Below, piece after piece: positions 44,714-55,172 of a stretch of 64,000 bases of DNA. The number at the start of each line of letters is the position of its first letter. Position 1 is the stretch's first letter. Source of the DNA: Thalassospira alkalitolerans (GTDB lineage Bacteria > Pseudomonadota > Alphaproteobacteria > Rhodospirillales > Thalassospiraceae); NCBI RefSeq assembly GCF_002115745.1, contig NZ_JFKB01000013.1:1-64000 (forward strand), given 5' to 3'. Under the pieces are notes generated by a model that was given only the letters and a program-made list of their open reading frames with translations, searched no databases and was not told the origin of the DNA. The position numbers were made by a program, and so were the translations under genes.

Positions 44714-46246
44714 ATGACGAAAAAACAGGGAATGCGTAGTGCACTGATGGCCCTTGCCCTTGCGGGCGGCCTGATGGCAACTGCGCCGGCACATGCCGAA
44801 GGCACTTTGACCGTTTCATCACCGCAGGACCCGGGAAGCTGGGACCCGGTTGATACCTTTCTGGTAAACTGGTCGTCGGTTGCGACCAACATCTACGACG
44901 GTCTGACCTATCGCGGGCCGGATACCAAACTGGTTCCGGGGCTGGCAACGTCTTGGGAAGAACTCGACAATGGAACGCGTATCCGTTTCCATTTACGCGA
45001 AGGCGTGACCTTCCAGAACGGCGAAGCTTTTAACGCTGATGCTGTTAAATTCACCTTTGATCGCCTGATGGGCGACGAAGGTAAAAAAGGTCCGCAGCGG
45101 TCAAACTATGCTGCGATCAAATCGGTTGAAGTCATCGACGAGAATACCGTCGATATGAATTTGACCCAGCCTGATCCGGTCCTTTTGACCAAACTTGCCG
45201 GTTATGGTGCGATGATCGTGCCGCCGAAATATATCGCGGAAAAGGGCGAGGATTTCTTCAACGCCCATCCGATAGGCACCGGTCCGTTCAAGATGGTATC
45301 CTATGAACCCAAAGTCGGCGTGACGCTTGAAGCCTATGCCGGTCATTGGGGCGGTGCGCCAAAACTTTCGATGGTCAAATATCGCTTTATCAGCGAACCC
45401 TCCACCGCCGTTGCCGAATTGCAGGCTGGCAATGTTGATCTGGTCATTCCGCCGACCATTCCAATCGGCATGATCCCGACCATTCAAGAAGACGAAAATA
45501 TCGATGTTGTCTCTACGGTAAGCCCGACGGTTTATGCGCTGCGCTTTAACACTGGCAACGGTATTACGGCGGACGAAAAAGTCCGTAAGGCTATGATTTA
45601 CGGTGTAGACCGTCAGGCGATTATTGACTCGATCCTTGGTGGTCAGGCCGCACCGATTGCAAGTTTCCAGGGTGATCTGTCGTTTGGTATCGATCCGGAA
45701 ATGAAACCACTGCCTTACGACCCGACCAAGGCCAAGGCGCTTCTGAAAGAAGCTGGCGTTGCACCGGGTGCGAAAATTCAGATCGATATTCGCGGCAATG
45801 ATGCAACCTTTAACGAAGTTGTTCAGGCGGTTGCCAGCTATCTACAGATTATCGGTCTGAATGCGACGATCAAGCCGTATGAAACCAACGTATTGCTCAA
45901 TGACATCATCCCGGCGGGTAAAACCGGTGCGATGTTCCAGCAGTCGTGGGGCGGCTGGACGCTTGATTATGATAACACGGCCTATTTCATGTATCACACG
46001 GGCGAAAAATGGAACCCGTATGACAGCGATCCGGACCTCGACAAGCTGCTGGAATCCCAGCGTGCCATTACCGATCGTGCCAAACGTGAAGAAATCTTGC
46101 AGTCGATTGCGCATTACACCGCTGATCGGGCGCTGGAAATGCCGCTTTATAACCTCAATGCCATTTTTGGGGTTTCCAAGCGCGTCAAGGGCTTCGTCCC
46201 GGTTCCTGATAGCCGTCTGCGCCTGACAGAAGTTTCTGTCGATTGA
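44714..46246 (+). CDS. peptide ABC transporter substrate-binding protein
   Basis: 510 residues, SBP_bac_5 family, periplasmic. Signal peptide MTKKQGMRSALMALALAGGL with the cut after PAHA. The family stretches LVPGLATSWEELDNGTRIRF and NGEAFNADAVKFTFDRL are followed by VRKAMIYGVDRQAIIDSIL. The ligand is probably a short or modified peptide, in view of the carboxypeptidase in the operon. AACGGAGAAAAAC precedes the ATG. Confidence 0.92.
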   Translation: MTKKQGMRSALMALALAGGLMATAPAHAEGTLTVSSPQDPGSWDPVDTFLVNWSSVATNIYDGLTYRGPDTKLVPGLATSWEELDNGTRIRFHLREGVTFQNGEAFNADAVKFTFDRLMGDEGKKGPQRSNYAAIKSVEVIDENTVDMNLTQPDPVLLTKLAGYGAMIVPPKYIAEKGEDFFNAHPIGTGPFKMVSYEPKVGVTLEAYAGHWGGAPKLSMVKYRFISEPSTAVAELQAGNVDLVIPPTIPIGMIPTIQEDENIDVVSTVSPTVYALRFNTGNGITADEKVRKAMIYGVDRQAIIDSILGGQAAPIASFQGDLSFGIDPEMKPLPYDPTKAKALLKEAGVAPGAKIQIDIRGNDATFNEVVQAVASYLQIIGLNATIKPYETNVLLNDIIPAGKTGAMFQQSWGGWTLDYDNTAYFMYHTGEKWNPYDSDPDLDKLLESQRAITDRAKREEILQSIAHYTADRALEMPLYNLNAIFGVSKRVKGFVPVPDSRLRLTEVSVD

Positions 46247-46255
46247 TGTGAAATA

Positions 46256-46288
46256 CGATATCGCCCGGAATCTGTCCGGGCGATATCG
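46256..46288 (+). other. strong intercistronic hairpin after the binding-protein gene
   Basis: CGATATCGCCCGGA and its exact complement form a 14-pair stem with a five-base loop, nine bases after the stop codon of the binding protein and before the first permease. There is no T tract. Such hairpins between binding-protein and permease genes protect the upstream mRNA and lower downstream expression. Confidence 0.7.
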
Positions 46289-46316
46289 GTGCCTATTTCT
46301 TTAAAGGACAAGTGCT

Positions 46317-47240
46317 TTGGCTGGATTTCTGATCAAACGCCTTTTGCAGGCCGTTTTCGTGGTTGTGGCTGTGACATTGATTGTCGCGTTTGCCATCCGC
46401 CTGACGGGTGACCCGGCCCTTATGCTTAGTCAGGGGGCGGGCAGCATCACCGAAGAAGACCTTGCACGTATTCGTGAATCCCTTGGTTTGAACCAGCCCT
46501 TCTTTGTCCAATATGCCAATTTTATGCTGGGGATTTTCAGTCTTGATTTCGGTCGATCCTTTCTGGGCGGAACACAGGTTTCGACCCTGATTGGCAATGC
46601 ACTTCCCGCGACCTTGATGCTGGCTTTTACATCAATGTTTGTCTCCATCGCGATTTCGATCCCGTTGGGGATCAAGGCCGCAGTTTCACGCGGTAAATGG
46701 CCTGATCAGGTTATTCGCATTCTGTCGCTGGTTGGCCTGTCTTTTCCGAATTTCTGGCTGGCAATCATGCTGGTGCTGTTGTTGTCGATTACCTTCCGGC
46801 TTCTGCCACCAAGCGGCATGACCGGAATTGAAAACTTCATTATGCCGGCCATCACCATGGGCGTCATCTTGACGGCTACCAATGTGCGACTGGTGCGCAC
46901 GGCGATGCTCGAAACCCTGCAATCACAATATATCATGGTCGCACGTGCCAAAGGGTTGAGCGAGAATGTCGTTTTGTACAAACACGCGCTGCGCAATTGT
47001 GCGATCCCGCTTGTGACCTATTTCGGTTTGCAGTTCGGCAATCTTTTGGGCGGGATTGTTGTGGTTGAACTGGTGTTTAACTGGCCCGGGATGGGCACGC
47101 TGGCATTTGATGCGGTTGGTGCGCGCGATTATCCGGTTCTCCAAGCCGTCATCACGGTTCTGTCGATCCTGATTGTCGGGGTGAACCTGCTTGTCGATAT
47201 TGCCTATGGTTTGATTGATCCACGTATCCGGACGGAGTAA
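46317..47240 (+). CDS. peptide ABC transporter permease, DppB type
   Basis: 307 residues; a TTG start with AAAGGA ahead. Six membrane helices; N-terminal FLIKRLLQAVFVVVAVTLIV and the periplasmic loop with TGDPALMLSQGAGSITEEDL, LGLNQPFFVQY, then the EAA loop VRTAMLETLQSQYIMVARAK and the end NWPGMGTLAFDAVGARDYPV. It forms the channel with the second permease. Confidence 0.93.
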   Translation: MAGFLIKRLLQAVFVVVAVTLIVAFAIRLTGDPALMLSQGAGSITEEDLARIRESLGLNQPFFVQYANFMLGIFSLDFGRSFLGGTQVSTLIGNALPATLMLAFTSMFVSIAISIPLGIKAAVSRGKWPDQVIRILSLVGLSFPNFWLAIMLVLLLSITFRLLPPSGMTGIENFIMPAITMGVILTATNVRLVRTAMLETLQSQYIMVARAKGLSENVVLYKHALRNCAIPLVTYFGLQFGNLLGGIVVVELVFNWPGMGTLAFDAVGARDYPVLQAVITVLSILIVGVNLLVDIAYGLIDPRIRTE

Positions 47241-47245
47241 GCCCG

Positions 47246-48100
47246 ATGGCCGCCACGACAACCAAGGCGCGGTTCGCGCGCTATAAAAATCTTGAATTCA
47301 TTCTGGGTGCTGTTCTGACTGGCGGCATTTGTTTTCTGGTCGTGTTTTCTGATCTTCTGTTTCCCGGTGGGGCAGAAAAGATCGATCTTGCGGCCCGTTT
47401 GATGGCGCCATTTGCCCATGCGGACCATATTTTCGGAACCGATCCTCTGGGGCGTGATGTTCTGGCCCGTGTGGTTTCGGGGGGTAAAATCTCGCTTCAG
47501 GTTGGGGTGCTGTCGGTTGCCGGTGCGGTGGTCATCGGTGTGATCATGGGGTTGGTATCAGGATATTATCGCGGGTTCTGGGATATGATCGTGATGCGGT
47601 TTGCTGATGTGCAATTGGCGCTGCCGTTCATCTTGTTGGCAATCACCTTTATCGCCATAGTCGGCGGTGGCCTGACCAATATGATCATTTTGCTGATCAT
47701 TTCGCAGTGGGTGCAATATGCCCGTTTGGTGCGGGGATCGGTGCTGTCATTGCGGGATCGGGAATTTATCCAGTCGGCCAAGGCAATCGGCGTGCGCGAT
47801 ATCCATATCCTGTTCCGTCATCTTCTACCGAACCTGATCGGGCCAGTCATTGTTCTGATGACCCTGAATGTTGCGAATAATATCCTGCTTGAAAGCAGTC
47901 TGACTTTTCTTGGTCTGGGGGTTGATCCCTTGATTCCCAGTTGGGGCGGCATGCTAGCCGACGGGCGGACCTATTTGCAAAATGCCTGGTGGGTGTCGGT
48001 TTTCCCCGGTTTGGCCATTCTTCTGACCGTGCTTGGCCTGAACCTCTTGGGCGACTGGCTGCGCGATAGCCTTGATCCCACCGGCAGGACATCCAAATGA
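47246..48100 (+). CDS. peptide ABC transporter permease, DppC type
   Basis: 284 residues, ATG five bases after the previous stop. The family start FGTDPLGRDVLARVVSGGKI, the EAA loop VRGSVLSLRDREFIQSAKAI and the end LTFLGLGVDPLIPSWGGMLA are present. Five to six membrane helices. The stop overlaps the start of the peptidase gene by four bases (ATGA). Confidence 0.93.
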   Translation: MAATTTKARFARYKNLEFILGAVLTGGICFLVVFSDLLFPGGAEKIDLAARLMAPFAHADHIFGTDPLGRDVLARVVSGGKISLQVGVLSVAGAVVIGVIMGLVSGYYRGFWDMIVMRFADVQLALPFILLAITFIAIVGGGLTNMIILLIISQWVQYARLVRGSVLSLRDREFIQSAKAIGVRDIHILFRHLLPNLIGPVIVLMTLNVANNILLESSLTFLGLGVDPLIPSWGGMLADGRTYLQNAWWVSVFPGLAILLTVLGLNLLGDWLRDSLDPTGRTSK

Positions 48101-49860
48101 CACAGATTTTCGCCACCAGCTTTACCCCGACCATCCAGACCTTGATCCACGATATCGCGGCTGCTGCCAGCCCCGGGCAGATTGTCGATGCATGGCTGTT
48201 TAATGATGCGACGACCCGTCGCGCGGCCGAGGCCGAATTGGCCGGGCAGGGTATAACCGCCCGCATTCGAAGCGCTTATAAGCCGCTTTTGCATTTCTTC
48301 CTTGAAGACCTTGATCTGGCAAACTCCGAGGTTGTTGACATTACGGTGCGCTATCCGCGCCATGAAAATGCAGCCGATAATCGTTTCTTGCTTGAAACGT
48401 ATCCACTGGCGGCTCTGGTCGCACCGGTGGTCATCCGGTTCGAAGCCGGGGAGTGGAACAATTGTACTTATGATGTGATCCTGCGGGCAGATGATGGTAC
48501 GGAAACCCGTCATGCGGTCTTTGCGCCGAACCGGGTGCATCGGGATATGGTCAACGAAATCCATCTGTCGCCGACCGGCTGGCTGCGGATGACCGATGCC
48601 GATGGCAATCTTGTTCGTGATGACCGCATTGAAACCGAATACGAGGCCTTGTTTAGCCAAACCATGTCGGCAATCGCGGGCCATGATTGGGGCGATCAGG
48701 AACCCTATTTCGAAGAACTGAACATCACGGTTGATCTGCCCGGCATTGATCAGAAGATCGCACATGGCCATGAAGTTCTCAGCCTGCATGAAGCCCTGCA
48801 CGAGGATTTCTATTTTTCGTTGCTTGAGTATTTCCAAATCAAATCAGGTCGTCCGCTGGGCGATCGTGGTTTGCAACCGGGGCAAATTGTGCCGGAAATT
48901 CGCCAGTCGCACGAGGCCGGGGATGCCAAGGTCACGGTTGAATTGCGACCATTGTCAAAAGACGAAACAGTTGGTGATGTTCAATCGCTTGATTATGCGA
49001 TCCGCCCATTGACGGTCGCGCAAATCCGGGCTGAACTGGATGTTATCGGGGGGGCTGATTTCCATGCGGTTTCACGGTCTGGGCGTCAGTTGAATGCGCG
49101 CTATCACAAAGGCACTGGTTTGCCGGTCATGATCAGTGGCGGGCAACATCCCAATGAAATTTCCGGTGTCGCCGGTGCCTTGCGCGGGGCGCAGGAACTT
49201 GCAAAACGCGATGGCGCACATTTTACGATTTCACCACTGGAAAACCCGGATGGCTATGCCCTGCATCAACGCCTGATTGTTGATAACCCGACCCACATGC
49301 ATCACGCGGCGCGTTATACGGCATTGGGCGATGATATGGAATATCGCAGCGGTGATGGCCTTTATGAAAAGGAAATCCGGGTGCGTGCGCGCGCGATTAG
49401 CGGTGCAAGCCTGCATATTAACCTGCACGGCTATCCATCCCATGAATGGACCCGTCCACTTTCCGGGTATGTGCCACGCGGCTTTGATATGTGGACCTTG
49501 CCCAAGGGCTTTTTCCTTATCATGCGCCATCATGATAATTGGACGGACCGGGCGGAAAGCTTCATCGATCAGGTGACCCGAAAACTTGCTGCCATTCCGG
49601 GCCTTTTGGAATTTAATGCCGCCCAGATCAATCTTTATCGCATTCATGCCGGGGAAACCGGTTTTCGGATCATCAATGGTTTTCCCTGTATGATTTCGAT
49701 TGATGATCGCCATGATGTGCCACTGACATTGATCACCGAATATCCCGATGAAACTATTTATGGCGATGCTTTCATTGCCGCCCATACCGCCCAGAAGGCA
49801 ACGGTTGTTGCTGCCTATGACGCATGGCAGACGCTTGATCTGGAAAAATCTTTGATATGA
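48097..49860 (+). CDS. M14-family zinc carboxypeptidase-like protein
   Basis: 587 residues, no signal peptide, so cytoplasmic. The C-terminal half (about 320-580) holds the metallocarboxypeptidase domain: GGQHPNEISG (H-x2-E, about residues 350-353), NPDGYALHQR, INLHGYPSHEW (third Zn ligand) and ITEYPDETIYG with the catalytic Glu. The N-terminal 300 residues are unlike known carboxypeptidase parts and look beta-rich. Joined to the peptide importer by a four-base overlap, it probably trims or deacylates the imported peptide or amide. The start at 48097 is fixed by that overlap. Confidence 0.87.
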   Translation: MTQIFATSFTPTIQTLIHDIAAAASPGQIVDAWLFNDATTRRAAEAELAGQGITARIRSAYKPLLHFFLEDLDLANSEVVDITVRYPRHENAADNRFLLETYPLAALVAPVVIRFEAGEWNNCTYDVILRADDGTETRHAVFAPNRVHRDMVNEIHLSPTGWLRMTDADGNLVRDDRIETEYEALFSQTMSAIAGHDWGDQEPYFEELNITVDLPGIDQKIAHGHEVLSLHEALHEDFYFSLLEYFQIKSGRPLGDRGLQPGQIVPEIRQSHEAGDAKVTVELRPLSKDETVGDVQSLDYAIRPLTVAQIRAELDVIGGADFHAVSRSGRQLNARYHKGTGLPVMISGGQHPNEISGVAGALRGAQELAKRDGAHFTISPLENPDGYALHQRLIVDNPTHMHHAARYTALGDDMEYRSGDGLYEKEIRVRARAISGASLHINLHGYPSHEWTRPLSGYVPRGFDMWTLPKGFFLIMRHHDNWTDRAESFIDQVTRKLAAIPGLLEFNAAQINLYRIHAGETGFRIINGFPCMISIDDRHDVPLTLITEYPDETIYGDAFIAAHTAQKATVVAAYDAWQTLDLEKSLI

Positions 49861-49864
49861 CATT

Positions 49865-49893
49865 AAACCCCGGCGCTTCTGGCGCCGGGGTTT
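49865..49893. terminator. terminator after the peptide importer operon
   Basis: AAACCCCGGCGC and GCGCCGGGGTTT form a 12-pair stem with a five-base loop. It is symmetrical and lies between convergent genes, so it can serve both. Confidence 0.8.
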
Positions 49894-49930
49894 GTAAAGC
49901 AGATAGCAAATATGCCGGTTTGGATCAGGA

Positions 49931-51850
49931 TCAGATTTCCGGGTACCACGCACCCAGAACACCGAATTCTTCAAGCTTGGCAACGATGACCTCGGCGGCC
50001 TGCTCGGCCGTTTGGTCCGAGGTATTTACCGTAATTTCCGCATTCGTTGGTGCTTCATACGGGCTGTCGATCCCGGTGAAATTGGCGATTTCGCCCGCAC
50101 GGGCCTTTTTATAAAGGCCCTTCACGTCGCGTTGTTCGCAGACCTCAATCGGGGTGTCGATGAACACTTCGATGAACTCGTCATCATCGACAAGCGAGCG
50201 CGCAAACTGGCGTTCGCTTCGGAACGGCGAGATAAAGGATACCAGGGTGATAATCCCGGCATCGACAAACAGCTTGGCGGTTTCGCCGACACGGCGGATG
50301 TTTTCCACCCGGTCGGCATCGGTAAAGCCAAGATCCTTGTTCAGGCCATGACGGACATTGTCACCATCAAGTGTATAGGTGTGCTTGCCCATGGCATGCA
50401 GCTTTTTCTCGACCAGATTGGCAATGGTCGATTTACCTGCGCCTGAAAGACCCGTGAACCACAGAACGGCCGATTGTTGACCTTTCTGATAGGCACGGGA
50501 CTTTTTGTTGATGTCCATTTCCTGCCATTTGACATTGGTCGCACGGCGCAGCGAATGGTTGACCATGCCCGCACCGACCGTGGCATTGGAATAGCGGTCG
50601 ATGATGATGAAACGGCCTGAATGACGGTTTTGGTCATAGGGGTCAAAGGCAAGCGCCTTGTCGGTCGAGATATTGGCAATACCAACTTCGTTCAGTTCAA
50701 GCGTCTTGCCAGCCATATGTTCAAGCGTATTCACATTGACCTTGTATTTCAGGTCGCTGATCTGTGCGTTGGTGACCTGCGCGCCCATCTTGATGATATA
50801 GGGGCGTCCAGGTAAAAGATGGTCTTCATGCATCCAGATGATGCGGGCTTCGAACTGGTCGGCAAATTCGGGGCAGGCATCTGGCGGGGCCAGAACATCG
50901 CCACGCGAAATGTCGATTTCGTCTTCAAGTGTCAGCGTCACGGCCTGACCGGCAAAAGCCTGATCAAGATTGCCGTCATAGGTGACGATTTCTTTGACCT
51001 TGCTGGTCTGGCCCGATGCGGTGACGGCAATCGGATCGCCTTGTTTGACAATGCCCGATGAAATGGTGCCGGAAAACCCGCGGAAATCAAGGTTCGGGCG
51101 GTTGACCCACTGAACCGGCATGCGGAATGGCTTGTCGATCGCATCCTGTTCGACCTGAACGGTTTCAAGATGCGCCAGTAATGACGGGCCTTCATACCAA
51201 GGCGTATTTGGGCTGGCGTCAATCATATTGTCGCCGCGAAGGGCCGATAACGGGATTGCTGTGATCGAGCTATAGCCAAGGTCTTTGGAAAATTCCCGGT
51301 ATTCGGCAACGATGCTGTCAAATTTGGCCTGATCATAGTCGATCAGATCCATCTTGTTGACGGCCAGCACCACATGCTTGATGCCAAGCAGTGACGTGAT
51401 AAAGCTGTGGCGGCGCGTTTGGGTCAAAATGCCCTTGCGCCCATCAATCAGGATGACGGCGACATCAGCAGTCGAGGCCCCGGTTGCCATATTGCGGGTG
51501 TATTGTTCGTGGCCCGGCGTATCGGCAACGATGAATTTACGTTTGTCGGTCGAGAAAAACCGATAAGCGACATCAATCGTGATGCCCTGTTCGCGTTCGG
51601 CCTGAAGTCCGTCAAGTAACAGGGCAAAATCAATTTCGCCGCCCTGTGTGCCAACCTTGCGGCTATCAGATTCAAGGGCGGCCAACTGATCTTCAAAAAT
51701 CAGTTTGGAATCCCAAAGCAAGCGGCCGATCAGGGTGGATTTACCGTCATCGACGCTGCCACACGTGATAAACCGTAACAGGCTTTTTTCTTCCTGCGCC
51801 TTAAGGTAGCCGAGAATATCATCGGCAATCAGGTCTGATTTATGTGCCAT
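49931..51850 (-). CDS. cysN: bifunctional sulfate adenylyltransferase subunit 1 / APS kinase
   Basis: 639 residues, CysN fused to CysC (NodQ type). The N-terminal GTPase (about 20-235) has [35 protein letters not shown] and [10 protein letters not shown], then EF-Tu-like barrels to about 440. The C-terminal APS kinase (about 460-639) has [18 protein letters not shown] and [15 protein letters not shown], then [14 protein letters not shown]. It makes APS with CysD and phosphorylates it to PAPS. The start ATG shares one base with the cysD stop. Confidence 0.95.
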   Translation of the reverse strand: MAHKSDLIADDILGYLKAQEEKSLLRFITCGSVDDGKSTLIGRLLWDSKLIFEDQLAALESDSRKVGTQGGEIDFALLLDGLQAEREQGITIDVAYRFFSTDKRKFIVADTPGHEQYTRNMATGASTADVAVILIDGRKGILTQTRRHSFITSLLGIKHVVLAVNKMDLIDYDQAKFDSIVAEYREFSKDLGYSSITAIPLSALRGDNMIDASPNTPWYEGPSLLAHLETVQVEQDAIDKPFRMPVQWVNRPNLDFRGFSGTISSGIVKQGDPIAVTASGQTSKVKEIVTYDGNLDQAFAGQAVTLTLEDEIDISRGDVLAPPDACPEFADQFEARIIWMHEDHLLPGRPYIIKMGAQVTNAQISDLKYKVNVNTLEHMAGKTLELNEVGIANISTDKALAFDPYDQNRHSGRFIIIDRYSNATVGAGMVNHSLRRATNVKWQEMDINKKSRAYQKGQQSAVLWFTGLSGAGKSTIANLVEKKLHAMGKHTYTLDGDNVRHGLNKDLGFTDADRVENIRRVGETAKLFVDAGIITLVSFISPFRSERQFARSLVDDDEFIEVFIDTPIEVCEQRDVKGLYKKARAGEIANFTGIDSPYEAPTNAEITVNTSDQTAEQAAEVIVAKLEEFGVLGAWYPEI

Positions 51851-52755
51851 CAGAAGTACCCTTCCTGCTTTTTCTTTTCCATCGACCCGGCTTCATCATG
51901 GTCGATCATGCGCCCCTGTCGCTCGCTCGAGCGGGTCAGCAACATTTCCTGGATAATGTCGGGCAGGGTGGTGGCTTCTGATTCAACCGCACCCGTCAAC
52001 GGGTAGCAGCCCAGCGTTCTGAAACGCACCGATTTCATTTCCGGAGTTTCACCGGGGTTAAGCGGCATACGGTCGTCATCAACCATGATCAGCATACCGT
52101 CACGTTCGACAACCGGGCGTTTTGCCGAATAATACAGCGGCACAATCGGGATTTGTTCCAGATAGATATATTGCCAGATATCAAGCTCGGTCCAGTTCGA
52201 GATCGGGAAGGCGCGTATGCTCTCGCCCTTGTTGATCCGTGCGTTATAGATATCCCACAATTCCGGGCGCTGTTTTTTGGGATCCCAGCGATGGGTCTCG
52301 GTCCGGAATGAAAACACGCGTTCTTTCGCACGTGCCTTTTCCTCGTCACGACGTGCGCCACCAAAGGCCGCATCAAATTTGTATTTGTTCAGCGCCTGTT
52401 TCAGGCCTTCGGTCTTCATGACGTCGGTATGCAGGCCCGATCCATGGGTGAACGGCCCAATGCCACGATCAACACCGTCCTGATTGATATGGACAATCAG
52501 ATCGAACCCGTATTCAGCCGCCATGCGGTCGCGAAATTCGATCATTTCGCGGAATTTCCACGTGGTATCGACATGCATCAACGGAAAGGGCGGCGGGGCC
52601 GGATAAAATGCCTTGCGTGCCAGATGCAATAGCACCGATGAATCCTTGCCAACCGAATACAGCATCACCGGGCGCTCAAATGACGCTGCCACTTCGCGGA
52701 TAATATGGATACTCTCGGCCTCAAGCTGGCGGAGATGGGTCAGTTTCGGCTGCAT
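51850..52755 (-). CDS. cysD: sulfate adenylyltransferase subunit 2
   Basis: 301 residues, PAPS-reductase-like fold. PP-loop motif [20 protein letters not shown], then [35 protein letters not shown] and the conserved [11 protein letters not shown]. With CysN it forms the ATP sulfurylase that activates sulfate. No sulfite reductase or PAPS reductase gene is in the window. First gene of the pair, with a 182-base gap to the lrp-type gene. Confidence 0.95.
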   Translation of the reverse strand: MQPKLTHLRQLEAESIHIIREVAASFERPVMLYSVGKDSSVLLHLARKAFYPAPPPFPLMHVDTTWKFREMIEFRDRMAAEYGFDLIVHINQDGVDRGIGPFTHGSGLHTDVMKTEGLKQALNKYKFDAAFGGARRDEEKARAKERVFSFRTETHRWDPKKQRPELWDIYNARINKGESIRAFPISNWTELDIWQYIYLEQIPIVPLYYSAKRPVVERDGMLIMVDDDRMPLNPGETPEMKSVRFRTLGCYPLTGAVESEATTLPDIIQEMLLTRSSERQGRMIDHDEAGSMEKKKQEGYF

Positions 52756-52937
52756 TCTCTTTCCTGACGATCAATCAACACATATTTTGGTGTTTATAAT
52801 TGTATTTCACTTAACTTCGATGGGTAATATGTAATTTGCTTTGATGCAAGCGCGATCTACCCAAATTACACAAAAAAGATCACACGATGCAGTTTAGTAC
52901 AAATTAATTATGTTCTTTTGGTGTTTTCTTTATGGTT

Positions 52938-53399
52938 TTAGACCGGATAACCCTTGAACGCCTTGGTCTGGGCAAGGGCGACATGGCCGATGAATTTGGT
53001 GATGCCAAGGTTGCCGTGGATCATGTCTTCGGACAGGGAATGATAATGCTGCACATCGCGGCAAACAAGGCACAGCATATAGTCATAGGGCCCTGAAATC
53101 CGATAGGCGGCGACGACTTCGGGGATGGTCTTGGCAGCATCGGCAAAGCGTTTGAAATCGGCGGTGGTTTTACCTGTCAGGGTGACTTCGGCAAAAACCC
53201 GGACATGCGGGCAGATTTTTTCGATATCAAGCACCGCACGATAGCGTTTAACCACGGCCTCTTTTTCAAGCTTTTTGACCCGGTCAAGGCACGGGCTGGG
53301 GCTTAGCCCCACCAGCTTTGACAGGGCCAGATTGGTCAGCTTGGCATTGGCCTGAAGCGCACGCAGGATTTTAAGGTTGATCTGGTCGATCTTGATCAT
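52938..53399 (-). CDS. Lrp/AsnC-family transcriptional regulator
   Basis: 153 residues. N-terminal winged HTH (IKIDQINLKILRALQANAKL and LSKLVGLSPSPCLDRVKKLE) and the C-terminal RAM/AsnC ligand domain (about 65-150; VAAYRISGPYDYMLCLVCRD). It senses an amino acid or similar. As the next gene upstream is the class III aminotransferase on the same strand, control of that gene or of the ast operon is likely but not shown. Separated from it by a terminator. Confidence 0.88.
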   Translation of the reverse strand: MIKIDQINLKILRALQANAKLTNLALSKLVGLSPSPCLDRVKKLEKEAVVKRYRAVLDIEKICPHVRVFAEVTLTGKTTADFKRFADAAKTIPEVVAAYRISGPYDYMLCLVCRDVQHYHSLSEDMIHGNLGITKFIGHVALAQTKAFKGYPV

Positions 53400-53462
53400 C
53401 GGGGTCGCCGTTATCTTGTTTGCGCCACCTTACACGCAAAGTACCGGGAACAAAACAATCTG

Positions 53463-53495
53463 AAAAAAGAACCCGGCTGAACATGTCAGCCGGGT
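53463..53495 (-). terminator. terminator after the class III aminotransferase gene
   Basis: ACCCGGCTGA with TCAGCCGGGT (ten pairs, five-base loop) followed on the minus strand by TCTTTTTTC. It lies about 60 bases after the aminotransferase stop codon. Confidence 0.8.
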
Positions 53496-53555
53496 AAGTC
53501 CGTTGATAACAGGGTTGGTGTTACCAGAAGGTACGAATAAAATACTGGGGCGGGA

Positions 53556-54968
53556 TCAGGCGGCCATGCCCTTGCGTTCTTCGGCGTTAAGCTCGCCCAT
53601 CACCTGATTGATGCCTTTTTTGATCGCATCAACCATCTGATCTGCTTCGGATAGGGTCAGTGTCAGCGGCGGTGAAAAGGCAAGGCTGTCTGCGGTCGGA
53701 AGCGGGCGGACAATCACGCCATGATTGCCAATCGCCACCGCACAGCGTGCGGCGATCTTGTGTTTCAGGTCGAACCCGGTTTTGGTATCGCGATCCGCCA
53801 TTAATTGCAGCGCGCCCAAAAGCCCAACCCCGCGAATTTCGCCGATATGGGCGTGATTGCCAAATGTATCGTTCAGTTGAGCATGCAGGTAAGCACCGGT
53901 TTGGGCCGAATTTGCGACCAGATTTTCACCTTCGATGATTGCCAGATTGGCTAATGCCACGGCCGATCCGACAGGATGCCCGGAATAGGTAAAGCCATGG
54001 GCAAAGGCGCCAAGTGTTGCCGAGCCATCGCGCAGGACCTTCCAGATGTCATCGCTGATAAAGGCCGCCGACATCGGGAAATAACCACTTGTCAGGCCCT
54101 TGGCGGTCGCGATCATATCCGGGCGAATGTCATAAAGCTGATGACCAAACCAATGCCCGGTCCGGCCATAGCCGCAAACGACCTCGTCACAGATGAACAG
54201 AATATCGTGCTTTTTCAGGATTGCCTGAACGGCGGCGAAATACCCTTTGGGCGGGGTAATCACGCCACCGGCCCCCATGATTGGTTCTGCGATGAAGGCC
54301 CCGACGGTTTCCGGCCCTTCGGCGAGGATCAATTCTTCCAGCTCGCGCGCTAACCGGGTTGAGAACTCTTCTTCGCTCTCGTTAAATCCGGCTTCGCGGT
54401 AATAATGCGGTAGCGACGTGTGTTTGACTTCGGGGATGGGCAGACCGAAATTGCGGTGAAACGATGCCAAGCCGGTCAAGCTCGCGGTTGCAATTGTGGT
54501 GCCGTGATAGGCTTGGCGCCGGGCAATGATCTTGCGTTTTTCCGGCTTGCCGCGAAGCCCGTTGTAATACCAGACAATCTTCATCAGCGTATCATTGGCA
54601 TCCGATCCAGAACTGCCAAAGAATACCTTGGTGATATGATCGGGCATCTTGGCGATCAGCTTTTCCGCCAATTCGATCTGGGCCGGGTTGGATGCCCCGG
54701 CAAAGGTATGGAAATAGCCCATCTGATCGGATGCGGCCTTCATCGCATCGCCGATCTCGGTCCGGCCATAGCCGATATTCATGCACCAAAGCCCACCAAC
54801 CCCATCGAGCATTTTCTTGCCCTCGGTATCGGTGATGAATGCGCCCTTGCCCTCGACAAAGATACGGGCCGGGCCGTTATTGGAAACATCGGCAACAACC
54901 GATGCCGGATGCAGGATATGGGCAGCATCGGATTTTCTCAGGCGTTCGGTATCATATTGGGTCGACAT
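53556..54968 (-). CDS. class III aminotransferase (omega-amino acid/putrescine-pyruvate type)
   Basis: 470 residues, fold type I PLP enzyme. IFVEGKGAFITDTEGKKMLD and VGGLWCMNIGYGRTEI at the start, FFGSSGSDANDTLMKIVWYY, ICDEVVCGYGRTGHWFG and MIATAKGLTSGYFPMSA with the PLP-Lys (about 289). The length and these motifs fit the SpuC/omega-aminotransferase group better than the roughly 400-residue AstC. It could act on putrescine, gamma-aminobutyrate or, as its neighbours hint, an arginine-pathway intermediate such as succinylornithine. It is not in the ast operon itself because the opposite-strand gene at 55173 lies between. Confidence 0.88.
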   Translation of the reverse strand: MSTQYDTERLRKSDAAHILHPASVVADVSNNGPARIFVEGKGAFITDTEGKKMLDGVGGLWCMNIGYGRTEIGDAMKAASDQMGYFHTFAGASNPAQIELAEKLIAKMPDHITKVFFGSSGSDANDTLMKIVWYYNGLRGKPEKRKIIARRQAYHGTTIATASLTGLASFHRNFGLPIPEVKHTSLPHYYREAGFNESEEEFSTRLARELEELILAEGPETVGAFIAEPIMGAGGVITPPKGYFAAVQAILKKHDILFICDEVVCGYGRTGHWFGHQLYDIRPDMIATAKGLTSGYFPMSAAFISDDIWKVLRDGSATLGAFAHGFTYSGHPVGSAVALANLAIIEGENLVANSAQTGAYLHAQLNDTFGNHAHIGEIRGVGLLGALQLMADRDTKTGFDLKHKIAARCAVAIGNHGVIVRPLPTADSLAFSPPLTLTLSEADQMVDAIKKGINQVMGELNAEERKGMAA

Positions 54969-55172
54969 GGCAGGTCTCCCGAGATGGGTTGGGGGTGGGC
55001 GGGCCGTGCAGGGGCGTTCGTTATTTTGAACATTCTGCCATGGTGCGGACCGTATTAAATTTCGAAGCCGATACGCATCACGGCAGAGAATGCGGTTAAA
55101 TGATATTGATTACTCAACCCTTGATCGTTTAAATTAAGTTATTCTCTTTTTGGATGCATTTTAGGGGCGCAT

